24,079 nt of DNA from CAZQLE01 sp964593905 (GTDB lineage Bacteria; Chloroflexota; Anaerolineae; Anaerolineales; Anaerolineaceae), in NCBI GenBank assembly GCA_964593905.1, contig CAZQLE010000033.1:1-24079 (forward strand), written 5' to 3'. Under the pieces are notes generated by a model. That model was not told the origin of the DNA. It saw nothing but the letters and a program-made list of their open reading frames with translations, and searched no databases. The position numbers and the translations under genes were made by a program. Shown here piece after piece: positions 8,337 to 15,386 of the stretch; the first letter of the stretch is position 1; each line of letters begins with the position of its first letter.

Positions 8337-9242
8337 TTATTGCTTCAAAAAAGTACCCTTTTGCAGCTCGTCAAACGCCAGACGCAGCTCGGCCTGGGTA
8401 TTCATCACAATCGGGCCATACCACGCCACCGGCTCTTTCAGCGGGCGGCCCGAAATCAGCAGAAAGCGCACCGGCTCGTCACCGGTAGACACCACCACCT
8501 GGTCGCCAGCGCCAAACAAAACCAGGCTGGTATTGCCAATGCGGCTGTCGCGCTGCAAATCAAAATAATTGGCGGGTTGGGTCTCATAGGCAAAGGCATC
8601 CCGCTCATGACAGAACACGCCCTGACCGCCGATGACATAGGCAAAAACAGTGTGGTCCGCCGGAACATCGTGCACAAATTCGCTGTGGGCGGGCAAAGAC
8701 ACATCCAGATATTCGGGGGCGGTGACAATATCCTTCACCGGGCCGGCCACCCCATCGACCACGCCGCAGATCACGCGCACTTCTGCGCCCGAAGCCAGGC
8801 GCACAACAGGGATCTCGGCCTCTTTCACTTCCTGATAGCGCGGCGGCATCATCTTGTGACTGGCCGGCAGATTGGACCACAACTGAAAGCCCTCCAGCAC
8901 ACCGCTGGCATCACCGGCCGGCATTTCTTGATGGATGATCCCGCTGCCGGCCGTCATCCACTGCACATCTCCTCTGGCAATCACGCCCGTGTTGCCCATG
9001 CTGTCGCCGTGTTCCACCACCCCGCGCAGCACATAGGTGATGGTCTCAATCCCGCGGTGCGGGTGCCACGGAAAGCCGGCGCGGTACAGGGCCGGGTCAT
9101 CACCGCGGAAGTCATCCAGCAGCAAAAAAGGATCGGTATCATGCGGTTCATGAAACCCGAACACACGCTTCAGGTGCACCCCCGCACCTTCGATCACCGG
9201 TTTGCTTTTGATCAACTTGACGATCTTACGAATTTCAGGCAT
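8337..9242 (-). CDS. Pirin family protein
   Basis: 301 residues from ATG 9242, set by a strong GGGAGG 6 nt upstream. It is a bicupin of the usual pirin length. The N-terminal cupin has HPHRGIET (H60, H62) and GIIHQEM (H104, E106), the expected Fe-binding residues. A C-terminal pirin domain follows from about residue 175, with FLLISGRPLKEPVAWYGP near 263-280. Members act as quercetin dioxygenases or as regulators; the role here is unknown. It is monocistronic, bounded by a TATAAT box and the 8271-8307 hairpin. Confidence 0.95.
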   Translation of the reverse strand: MPEIRKIVKLIKSKPVIEGAGVHLKRVFGFHEPHDTDPFLLLDDFRGDDPALYRAGFPWHPHRGIETITYVLRGVVEHGDSMGNTGVIARGDVQWMTAGSGIIHQEMPAGDASGVLEGFQLWSNLPASHKMMPPRYQEVKEAEIPVVRLASGAEVRVICGVVDGVAGPVKDIVTAPEYLDVSLPAHSEFVHDVPADHTVFAYVIGGQGVFCHERDAFAYETQPANYFDLQRDSRIGNTSLVLFGAGDQVVVSTGDEPVRFLLISGRPLKEPVAWYGPIVMNTQAELRLAFDELQKGTFLKQ

Positions 9243-9279
9243 CGAAACCTCCCATGAAAACAAACAGATCGGTGATTTC

Positions 9280-9285
9280 ATTATA
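9280..9285 (-). promoter_or_regulatory. -10 box of the pirin promoter
   Basis: TATAAT on the minus strand, 38 nt before ATG 9242. The -35 region is GC-rich and unconvincing. Confidence 0.4.
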
Positions 9286-9365
9286 GCCATTTCGCTTGCG
9301 GCGGGGGTGTTCTGTTCGGGTCAGGTCAAACCAATCCTCTCTGCGGAGGATGATTAAATAAAAAA

Positions 9366-9382
9366 GTCCCCTTTTGAGGGAC
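9366..9382 (-). terminator. Rho-independent terminator next to a tRNA 3'-end copy
   Basis: On the minus strand GTCCC (5 bp) pairs with GGGAC around a 7-nt loop, followed at once by six T residues and further AT-rich sequence. It lies 6 nt past the tRNA-like copy at 9388-9420, where the terminator of a tRNA transcript would be expected. I infer it is the original tRNA terminator, displaced by the island. Confidence 0.7.
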
Positions 9383-9387
9383 ATTTT

Positions 9388-9420
9388 GTGGGCCCGGAAG
9401 GGTTAAACCCTTCCAGCAAG
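9388..9420. repeat. Partial, degenerate copy of the tRNA 3' end (att-like)
   Basis: The first 14 nt (9388-9401, GTGGGCCCGGAAGG) are identical to 10725-10738, the acceptor/T-stem end of the CAU tRNA. The next 19 nt match at about 12 positions. 9396-9414 is also a perfect 19-nt palindrome (GGAAGGGTT/AACCCTTCC around one base), so part of the likeness could reflect an extragenic palindromic repeat. Confidence 0.5.
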
Positions 9421-9457
9421 TAGAACGAAGCACACAGAAATTTCTCATTAACTCAAA

Positions 9458-9510
9458 TTGTCAACCTGACCCACAGAGCGTGAGGAGCGGCAGAGGCGAA
9501 GGATCTCTAC
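9458..9510. repeat. Degenerate extragenic repeat
   Basis: It starts TTGTCAACCTGA and ends GCGAAGGATCTCTAC. The two ends resemble the short extragenic repeat with TGTCATCCTGAGCG and GCGAAGGATCT ends that recurs in many bacterial genomes; the middle is expanded. Only one copy is in the window. Confidence 0.35.
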
Positions 9511-9630
9511 CCCGACAGCCTAGGGCTAATGAGCATAAAATAACTGGGGTCTTTCCTCTGCATTACTGCACAGAACAACCTGTTTTTTGCTCAACGCTGT
9601 TTACTGAGATGTTAATTCTTCGAGTATATA
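9511..9630. other. Intergenic stretch with no gene seen
   Basis: Between the extragenic repeat and the 9631 promoter I see only AT-rich sequence. No frame has both a start and a ribosome binding site, and I find no recognisable RNA. Confidence 0.5.
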
Positions 9631-9659
9631 TTGACTTTTAGCATTTTTAACTGTAACAT
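9631..9659 (+). promoter_or_regulatory. Strong plus-strand promoter driving a candidate small RNA
   Basis: TTGACT (9631-9636), a 17-nt spacer and TAACAT (9654-9659). The predicted start is near 9666. The only thing downstream before a terminator is about 50 nt of structured sequence. Confidence 0.55.
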
Positions 9660-9665
9660 GATATT

Positions 9666-9718
9666 GAGTGATGGATCGGGAGTCCCGGTCGTAATAAATG
9701 GGCGAAAGCCCATTTTTT
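9666..9718 (+). ncRNA. Candidate small RNA of about 50 nt
   Basis: Downstream of the 9631 promoter there are two hairpins. The first has a 7-bp stem with triloop AGT (9674-9690). The second is an 8-bp stem with a GAAA tetraloop (9696-9715) followed by a T-rich tail, an ideal rho-independent terminator. Promoter, structured body and terminator in this spacing describe a small RNA gene. Its 3' end overlaps the DUF3800 stop region in antisense, so it could pair with that mRNA. Alternatives: only the DUF3800 terminator is real, or a 28-codon ORF from ATG 9658 is translated (no ribosome binding site seen). Confidence 0.4.
9696..9715. terminator. Bidirectional GAAA-loop terminator
   Basis: AAATGGGC pairs with GCCCATTT around GAAA. 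On the plus strand TTTATTT follows and ends the candidate small RNA. On the minus strand it lies 2 nt past the DUF3800 stop, followed by ATTAC, and would end that transcript less strongly. Confidence 0.75.
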
Positions 9719-10499
9719 ATTTATGTACCCAAAGGCGTATATGATCAGCCAATGGCATTGGGAATATCTTTAAACCATATCCCAATATTACACGCCCCTT
9801 TTGAGGAGGAGCAGTTTCAATCTTCTTTTCAAGAATCTCAAACGATTGATTCACTGTGTCGGGCCGCAATACTTTTGACGCAATTGGATAGGCGGCTAGA
9901 TCAGCTATCTGCAAACCAGCAATATTTTCGATCTTTTTTTGCATTGTAAGCCCGGTTATATTTGACATTGAATCAAGATATTGATTTCCGCTGTTTCTTA
10001 ATCTCTGATATTCAGTGATCAATAAATCGTCCTCTTGTTTCCCCCTGGATTCAGCTGTAATAAAACCTCTACAAAAGCCATCTTCCTTCCTCATAAACAT
10101 ACAAAACCTTTCCATGAGGAAATTTAAAGATAAGTAATAGGGGTTTATCGGATTTCCATACTTCGCTTTATGGTCATTTTTTAAAATAACACAAGCCAGT
10201 ATCCTAAAATCCAGGCCACTGATCAACTCATTCAGTTTCTCATAGAATCCAGTACGAATATGCGGATCATTTAGTATTGAAAAATCGCCTTTTCGTTTAC
10301 GTATCTCATGCGAATGAAGAATTACATCGGTTCTACCCCAAAACAACATCTTAAATTCATCTATTTTTCCCCTTGCAACCTCGTGATAATAGTTTTTTTC
10401 AAATATGCAGCCTGTTAAACAAAAAACCGGAAAGTTTACGTCAATTGGGTTAAGTGAATGATCGCCGCTCTCATCTAGAAACATTCTAAATTCTGCCAA
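9717..10499 (-). CDS. DUF3800 domain protein (RNase H-like fold)
   Basis: 260 residues. The start is a TTG at 10499, well supported by AGGAGGG about 6 nt upstream. The family hallmark FLDESGD is at 7-13 and the second motif LQIADLAAYP at 196-205. Acidic residues D9, E150 and D200 could form an RNase H-like active site. DUF3800 proteins are common on phages, plasmids and defence islands; their biochemical role is largely unproven. Base composition is clearly AT-richer than all chromosomal neighbours, which supports transfer. The gene stands alone, with a terminator overlapping its 3' side and a candidate small RNA converging on it. Confidence 0.85.
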   Translation of the reverse strand: MAEFRMFLDESGDHSLNPIDVNFPVFCLTGCIFEKNYYHEVARGKIDEFKMLFWGRTDVILHSHEIRKRKGDFSILNDPHIRTGFYEKLNELISGLDFRILACVILKNDHKAKYGNPINPYYLSLNFLMERFCMFMRKEDGFCRGFITAESRGKQEDDLLITEYQRLRNSGNQYLDSMSNITGLTMQKKIENIAGLQIADLAAYPIASKVLRPDTVNQSFEILEKKIETAPPQKGRVILGYGLKIFPMPLADHIRLWVHK

Positions 10500-10512
10500 A
10501 TTCTCCCTCCTG

Positions 10513-10704
10513 ATGATGCATTCCAGTTTGACAATTACGGATGGGGTTTATGGGATTTTATCTACTGCGGATGTGGGTCGGCGAATTGCAAATTTAGGGC
10601 AAGAAATATCCTCGGGCGGACTGCCGCAGGATGAAATTTTACAAAAATTGACGGTGATTACTGAAATGTTAAAGAAAGTTGAGGGGATTTCTGGAATAAA
10701 ATAG
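10513..10704 (+). CDS. Small hypothetical ORF, doubtful
   Basis: 63 residues, divergent from the DUF3800 gene with only 13 nt between starts. No ribosome binding site precedes ATG 10513 (or 10516), because that sequence is the complement of the DUF3800 one. The protein is soluble, with a predicted helix in its second half (EILQKLTVITEMLKKVEG). It may be the C-terminal remnant of a longer gene lost when the island formed. No family recognised. Confidence 0.3.
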   Translation: MMHSSLTITDGVYGILSTADVGRRIANLGQEISSGGLPQDEILQKLTVITEMLKKVEGISGIK

Positions 10705-10719
10705 CCCTTAAGAAAGGGC
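10704..10719 (-). terminator. Hairpin terminator downstream of the tRNA
   Basis: GCCCTT pairs with AAGGGC around a 4-nt loop. On the minus strand it is followed by TATTTTATT and begins 7 nt past the tRNA. It is the island-side counterpart of the terminator at 9366-9382. Confidence 0.55.
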
Positions 10720-10725
10720 AAAAAG

Positions 10726-10797
10726 TGGGCCCGGAAGGATTCGAACCTTCAACCAAGCGGTTATGAGCCGCGCGCTCTGCCACTGAGCTACGGGCCC
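10726..10797 (-). tRNA. tRNA with CAU anticodon (elongator Met or lysidine Ile2)
   Basis: The minus strand folds as a complete 72-nt cloverleaf: acceptor GGGCCCG/CGGGCCC with discriminator A, D-stem GCTC/GAGC, anticodon loop CTCATAA, and T-arm GAAGG-TTCGAAT-CCTTC. The 3' CCA is not encoded. The normal 1-72 pair rules out an initiator. The GGCTCATAACC anticodon arm also fits tRNA-Ile2, whose C34 is modified to lysidine, so Met and Ile2 cannot be separated by eye. The outermost anticodon-stem pair is a C-U mismatch. The 3' half recurs at 9388-9420, marking a probable integration site. Confidence 0.9.
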
Positions 10798-10808
10798 AGA
10801 GCACCCCT

Positions 10809-10814
10809 ATTATA
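10809..10814 (-). promoter_or_regulatory. Extended -10 of the tRNA promoter
   Basis: TGATATAAT on the minus strand lies directly after, and partly over, the stop of the GGDEF gene and 11 nt before the tRNA 5' end. The tRNA is therefore probably transcribed on its own. Confidence 0.5.
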
Positions 10815-12455
10815 TCACTCCCCCACAATATACTCTACACAATTGCGGCCCATTTCTTTGGCGCGGTAGAGCGCGTGGTCGGCCAGGTCAATCAGCTCAT
10901 CCAGCGTGATGCGCGTGCCGCCGCACACCGAAACCACCCCCAGGCTGATGGTGATGGAAAGAATATGGTCTTCAATTACAAAAGGCTGCCCGGCCACCGC
11001 AGCGCGCACCCGCTCGGCCACGCGCAGCGCGTCATCCAGCTGGGTCTCTGGCAGCAGAATGGTAAACTCTTCACCGCCCCAGCGGCCCAGCACATCGGTC
11101 TGGCGCAAACAGATCTGCACCCGTTCCACAAAGGCTTTTAACACCCGGTCACCGGCAATGTGCCCCAGGGTATCATTGACCCGCTTAAAGTGATCCAGGT
11201 CTATCATCACCATCCCCAGGCAAACACCCGTCTCGGCCAGGTGCTTCAACCACTGCTGGGCCAGTTCGATAAAATAATGGCGGTTATACACACGGGTGAG
11301 CTGGTCGATATGCGCCATTTCTTCCAGAAAACGCTGCCGTTCCGCCTGTTCTGCAATGCGCCGTTCCAGCGCTTCGGTCTTCAGCCGGTTCAACTCGGCT
11401 TCCTTGTTGGCCGTATCCACCTGATACCACAGGTCCAGGCTTTGCAAACGCATCTCGGCCTCGGCGTTGGTAATTTCAGTCCGAATGGTGTGATGCTTCT
11501 CAAGAAATTCCAGGCTGCGTTCAAAATCACATCGGGATTTATAAGCCAGATAAATATCGCGGTAAATATTTGCCATTTGCAGGCGGGCGTTCATCGCTTC
11601 GGCATGTCCCAGCGCTTCGTACAGCACCTCCAGCGCACGGGGAATCTGCCTGTCTTCGCTATACAGCCTGCCCAGCGACTGCTGGGCATACATGAGCACC
11701 TGCCGAAAACCGCCCCGTCGGGCAATCTCGATGGCCCGATTGAACGAATCCACGGCGCAATCGGCCCCGCCAAGTCTGGCATACACCCGCCCCACACATT
11801 CCATATGCGTGGCAATGCTCTCGTTTCGGCCAGCCAGGCGGGAAATTTCCACCGCCTTCCAGGCGCAGTTCAGGCTTTCTTCCAGGTTTCCCATCCCCAG
11901 ATACGCATCGCACAGGCTGCCGTAAACATGGTCCAGCTTATGCTCCAGATCGTTTTGGCCGCCCACTTTTACAGCTTCTTCGAGATACGGCAGCCCCTCT
12001 GCGGGGCGTCCAATCTCCACCAGGGCATAGCCGATATTATTTAAAATATCCACCTGATTGCAATAAAGATCGCTGCGCCGGGCTTCATCCAGCGCCTGAA
12101 AAAACACCGGCAGCGCCTTGGCCGTATGGCCCATCAGCGCCAACCCCACCCCCACATCCATGCGGCACTGGGCAATCTGCCTGGGGCTGCCGCCGACCCG
12201 GTCAAAAATTGCCGTTGCGCGGTAATAAAACTCCAGCGAGCCGGTCAGGTCTCCCAGCGTGCCGTGCAGTTCACCGTAGAGCATCAGGTTTTCTGCCTGG
12301 GCGCGTTCGACGGCGGCGGTCTGCGGGGTTATCGATAACAACAGCGCCGCTGCCTGCTGCAAATTTTGCAGACTGGCATCGGGGTCTACCATGCGGAGTT
12401 TTTCTCCGGCTTCGTGCAACGAGGATACTCTGGCGAGAAGCTCTTGAGAATTCAT
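10815..12455 (-). CDS. Diguanylate cyclase with N-terminal TPR array
   Basis: 546 residues, no signal peptide or membrane segment. Residues about 50-330 form a run of tetratricopeptide-like helical repeats (for example around 60-85, 100-130, 175-205 and 215-250). A coiled-coil linker follows near 345-380, then a GGDEF domain from about 380. The active site is GGEEF (460-464), the metal site lies in MIDLDHFKRVND (417-428), and an inhibitory RxxD site (RQTD, 451-454) stands 5 residues before it. It should make cyclic di-GMP from two GTP, with product inhibition, and the TPR part probably binds a protein partner. It starts 13 nt after the ggt stop, so it is likely co-transcribed with ggt and selD. 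No c-di-GMP effector is nearby. Confidence 0.93.
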   Translation of the reverse strand: MNSQELLARVSSLHEAGEKLRMVDPDASLQNLQQAAALLLSITPQTAAVERAQAENLMLYGELHGTLGDLTGSLEFYYRATAIFDRVGGSPRQIAQCRMDVGVGLALMGHTAKALPVFFQALDEARRSDLYCNQVDILNNIGYALVEIGRPAEGLPYLEEAVKVGGQNDLEHKLDHVYGSLCDAYLGMGNLEESLNCAWKAVEISRLAGRNESIATHMECVGRVYARLGGADCAVDSFNRAIEIARRGGFRQVLMYAQQSLGRLYSEDRQIPRALEVLYEALGHAEAMNARLQMANIYRDIYLAYKSRCDFERSLEFLEKHHTIRTEITNAEAEMRLQSLDLWYQVDTANKEAELNRLKTEALERRIAEQAERQRFLEEMAHIDQLTRVYNRHYFIELAQQWLKHLAETGVCLGMVMIDLDHFKRVNDTLGHIAGDRVLKAFVERVQICLRQTDVLGRWGGEEFTILLPETQLDDALRVAERVRAAVAGQPFVIEDHILSITISLGVVSVCGGTRITLDELIDLADHALYRAKEMGRNCVEYIVGE

Positions 12456-12468
12456 AGCACCTGTGGCC

Positions 12469-14097
12469 TTAAATCAGCGGCATGGCACAGCCGTCGCCGC
12501 GCGGATCGCTCCCGGCACACAACACCCCCGTCAGGGCATCGCGCACAATCACCTGTCCCCGGCCAAAGACCGCCCGCCCTGCGCCGCTCACCAGGCGGGG
12601 GTCATGCCCCATGCGGCGCAAATCCTCCAGCGCTGCCGGCGGCATACCCGCTTCCACATCCAGGCGCACCCCCGGCCGGTGCGGGTCCAGGCAAAACCGC
12701 ACCCGATTCAATGCCGACTGCGGGTCCAGTTCATCATCCACCAGCCCGCCAATCACCTGCACATGGCCCTGCGGCTGCATAAAACCGCCCATCACCCCCA
12801 GCGGGCCGTAGAGGCGGCCATCGGGGCGGGTAATGAGGGCCGGGATGATGGTGTGGTAGGGCCGTTTGCCCGGCGCCAGGGCATTAAGATGCGCCGGGTC
12901 GAGCGAGAAGTTGCAACCTCGGTTTTGCAGACTAAAACCATAACCGGCCGGCACAATCCCCGAGCCAAAATGCATATAGGTGCTGTTGATCAGCGAACAG
13001 GCGTTGCCTTCACCATCCACCACACACAGATACACCGTGTCGCTGCCCGCCGCAAGGCCCGCCGCGGCCGCCGGGTTGGCCCGGTCAGAATGGATCTGCC
13101 CGCGGCGCTGTGCGGCATAAGATTTGCTTAACAATTCTTCCAACGGGAGCTGCGCAAATTGCGGGTCGCAAACCCAGCGCAGTGCATCGGCAAAGGCCAG
13201 TTTTAGCGCTTCAATCTGCCAGTGCAGCCGGCGCGCGCTAAGCGGGGCCGCATCCTGCAGCGGAAGACCTTCCAGAATATTGAGCGCCAGCAAAGCAGCC
13301 AGACCCTGCCCGTTGGGCGGGCATTCCCAGATGCGCAACCCGCGATAAGGGGTGGAAATCGGCTCAACCCAGTCAGCAGTATGCGCGGCCAGGTCTTCCA
13401 GGGTCATGCAGCCGCCCGCCCGGCCAATGGTCTCCACCAGCGCTTCACCAATCGGGCCACGGTAAAAGGCATCTGCGCCGCCTTCGGCGATTAAACGCAG
13501 GCTGCGCGCCAGACCGGGGTTGCGAAACACCTCTCCCGGCCGCGGGCCGCGCCCGTCCACGGTTAATTCGTGTCCGTTCAACGAATGCGCCAGCGCCCCG
13601 GTACGGGCCGAAAGATCCCAGGCCTGGGCTGTGATGGGTGAAACCGCGAAACCCTGTTCGGCCAGCGCCTCCGCCGGGGCCAGCGTCTCGCGCAGCGGCA
13701 GGCGGCCAAAGCGTTCCACCAGTGTGCACCATAGCGAACAGGCCCCCGGCACGGTGACCGCATCTGCATGATGGCGCGGCAGTTCGCGCAGCCCCTGGCG
13801 CGCCAATCGCGCCAGTGAAAGCGCAGCCGGCGCGCGGCCAGAGCCGTTTAGCGCGTGCACTGCGCCCGTTTTTGCTTCGTAATACAGGGTAAATGCATCT
13901 CCGCCCAGACCGGTGGAACCCGGTTCGGTCACCCCCAGAGCCGCCGCGGCAGCAACAGCCGCGTCTGCCGCCGTCCCCCCGCGCCGCAACATTTCGACAC
14001 CCGCCGCCGAAGCAAGCGGTTGAGAAGTGCAGACCATGCCGCGCAGGGCAAACACGGCCGAACGATGTGAATCAAAGCTCAGCTCAGACCACTTCAA
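12469..14097 (-). CDS. ggt: Gamma-glutamyltransferase-like Ntn hydrolase
   Basis: 542 residues from a TTG at 14097, chosen because a G-run (14102-14107) sits about 8 nt upstream and the protein then begins just before FDSHRSAVFALRGMV, where homologues start. A TTG at 14124 would add 9 residues. There is no signal peptide, so unlike the E. coli periplasmic enzyme it is probably cytoplasmic. The nucleophilic Thr is in SDTVYLCVVD (Thr 354), which becomes the N-terminus after self-cleavage. The gamma-glutamyl-binding Arg is in NGSGRAP, and conserved GSGIVPAGYGF, PGKRPYHT and GVMGGFMQPQ blocks follow. It would hydrolyse or transfer gamma-glutamyl groups from glutathione-like compounds; the substrate is not proven. 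It overlaps the selD 3' end by 14 nt. Confidence 0.92.
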   Translation of the reverse strand: MKWSELSFDSHRSAVFALRGMVCTSQPLASAAGVEMLRRGGTAADAAVAAAAALGVTEPGSTGLGGDAFTLYYEAKTGAVHALNGSGRAPAALSLARLARQGLRELPRHHADAVTVPGACSLWCTLVERFGRLPLRETLAPAEALAEQGFAVSPITAQAWDLSARTGALAHSLNGHELTVDGRGPRPGEVFRNPGLARSLRLIAEGGADAFYRGPIGEALVETIGRAGGCMTLEDLAAHTADWVEPISTPYRGLRIWECPPNGQGLAALLALNILEGLPLQDAAPLSARRLHWQIEALKLAFADALRWVCDPQFAQLPLEELLSKSYAAQRRGQIHSDRANPAAAAGLAAGSDTVYLCVVDGEGNACSLINSTYMHFGSGIVPAGYGFSLQNRGCNFSLDPAHLNALAPGKRPYHTIIPALITRPDGRLYGPLGVMGGFMQPQGHVQVIGGLVDDELDPQSALNRVRFCLDPHRPGVRLDVEAGMPPAALEDLRRMGHDPRLVSGAGRAVFGRGQVIVRDALTGVLCAGSDPRGDGCAMPLI

Positions 14098-15151
14098 TCC
14101 TGCTTCCCCCCGTAACCTCACCAATATGCCACAGCGGCACCTTCAATGTCGCCGCTTTTGCCAGCATGGCATCCAAACGATTGGCCGGCACAGCCATCAA
14201 CAGGCCGCCGCTGGTTTGCGGGTCAAAAAGCAGCATCCGTTCGGCATCACTCAGCCGCGGGGCAAAATCAATATGTTCCTCAAAATACAGACGGTTATCT
14301 GCGGCCCCGCCCGGAAAAGCCCACAACCCGGCATACTTGCGCGCACAACTTACAAAAGGAACCCGATCAAAGAAAATGCGAAAACCGGCCTTGCTGGCTG
14401 CGGCCATTTCCCAGCCGTGGCCCAGCAGACTAAAACCGGTTATATCCGTCGCGCTGCGCACATCAAATTGCACCGCCAGTTCACTGGCCGCGCGGTTCAA
14501 CTGTTTCATCCAGCCCACCACTTCGGCCAGATCTTCTTCGGTTACCTGATCGCGCTTCAGCGCAGTGGTGGTCACCCCAAAACCCAGCGGTTTTGAAAGC
14601 ACCAACTGATCACCCGGTTTTGCCCCGCCCTTGGTCAAAATATGATCCAGGTCTACAAACCCGAGCGCCACCAGGCCGAACTTGGGCTCCTTATCTTGCA
14701 CGGTATGCCCGCCCACCACCAGCGCGCCGGCTTCTTTCACCTTCTCGGCCCCGCCGCGGATGATCTCGGCCAGCAGTTCGCCGGGCAGCGCGGGCGGCAG
14801 CGCGGCCACATTCAACGCCAAAAACGGCCGCCCGCCCATGGCGTATACATCCGACAGGCTGTTGGCCGCCGCAATCGCGCCATAATCATAGGCGTCATCC
14901 ACCACCGGGGTAAAGAAATCAGTGGTGATCACCAGACCGCGCCGGTCATCCAACCGCCACACCGCCGCATCGTCCGGGTCGGTCATCCCAACCAGAAGAT
15001 CCGGCCAATCGCCGGCATTGAACATTCCTTCCATCGGGCGCAGTACCTGCGCCAGCGCTTCTGCACTTAGCTTAGACGCTCAACCCGCGCAGGAAGAAAG
15101 GCTGGTCAGTCGAATCTGTTTTCCAGATGTTGGTACCGGTTTACTATCCAT
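14084..15151 (-). CDS. selD: Selenide, water dikinase, itself a selenoprotein
   Basis: SelD makes selenophosphate from selenide and ATP for selenocysteine and selenouridine synthesis. A conventional reading begins at 15034 and lacks the N-terminal active site. Reading through an in-frame TGA at 15080-15082 restores it: from ATG 15151 the protein is 355 residues, with IRLTSLSSCAGUASK at 13-27. Sec24 aligns with catalytic Cys17 of E. coli SelD and Lys27 with its essential Lys20; the second conserved Cys is Ser here. ATP/Mg motifs follow (VITTDFFTPVVDD, VVGGHTV). A hairpin suitable as SECIS lies 3' of the TGA. A TATAAT box is placed so that transcription starts at or next to the ATG, so the mRNA may be leaderless; ATG 15160 is inside the -10 box. 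It is the first gene of a likely selD-ggt-GGDEF transcript. Confidence 0.93.
15037..15053 (-). promoter_or_regulatory. Probable bacterial SECIS hairpin of selD
   Basis: GGCGCAG pairs with CTGCGCC (7 bp); opening the last G-C pair gives the apical loop GGUAC. The loop begins 32 nt after the UGA at 15080-15082, inside the range known for bacterial SECIS elements, which place a GU-containing loop 16-37 nt downstream for SelB. Confidence 0.65.
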
Positions 15152-15158
15152 GGTTTTC

Positions 15159-15164
15159 ATTATA
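15159..15164 (-). promoter_or_regulatory. -10 box of selD (leaderless start implied)
   Basis: TATAAT ends 7 nt before ATG 15151. No ribosome binding site is present between them. The -35 region is weak. Confidence 0.5.
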
Positions 15165-15323
15165 AGGGTTTCAGCCGCCAGATGAACACCCAGTGCGGCA
15201 ATTTTGTTTTGCGGTGCAAAAACCAAAACACAGCGATGTTCACCGTTGAATTACATTAGATTTTAGGTCAGACAGCCAGAAAGTAAAGCACCCTTTGCAG
15301 AAATGCAAATTGCAAAATCAAAA

Positions 15324-15353
15324 CCGGGAGCAGTGCAGCAGCACCGCTCCCGG
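15324..15353 (-). terminator. Terminator of the SPFH gene
   Basis: An 8-bp stem (CCGGGAGC/GCTCCCGG), one mismatch and a further 4-bp stem close a 4-nt loop. TTTTGATTTTGC follows on the minus strand, 34 nt past the stop. A second small GAAA-loop hairpin lies further on at 15294-15309. Confidence 0.8.
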
Positions 15354-15386
15354 CAAAACATATACCGCTATTTCTTCACAGCCGCT

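Larger units (their letters stand above)
9388..10738. mobile_element. Small AT-rich island at a tRNA gene (inferred)
   Basis: The segment is flanked by direct copies of a tRNA 3' end, is visibly AT-richer than the rest of the window, and holds a DUF3800 gene, a possible small RNA and one small ORF. tRNA 3' ends are classic integrase targets, and integration leaves one intact tRNA and one partial copy, as seen here. No integrase is present, so if real it is a remnant or a satellite dependent on another element. A degraded tandem tRNA duplication is the main alternative. Confidence 0.4.

Noticed and set aside
9698..9949. 83-codon plus-strand ORF
   Set aside because: It is antisense to the DUF3800 3' end and begins inside the terminator hairpin.
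15034..15036. ATG 15034 as the start of a short SelD
   Set aside because: It would remove the catalytic N-terminus. Conserved SelD sequence continues upstream through the TGA to ATG 15151.
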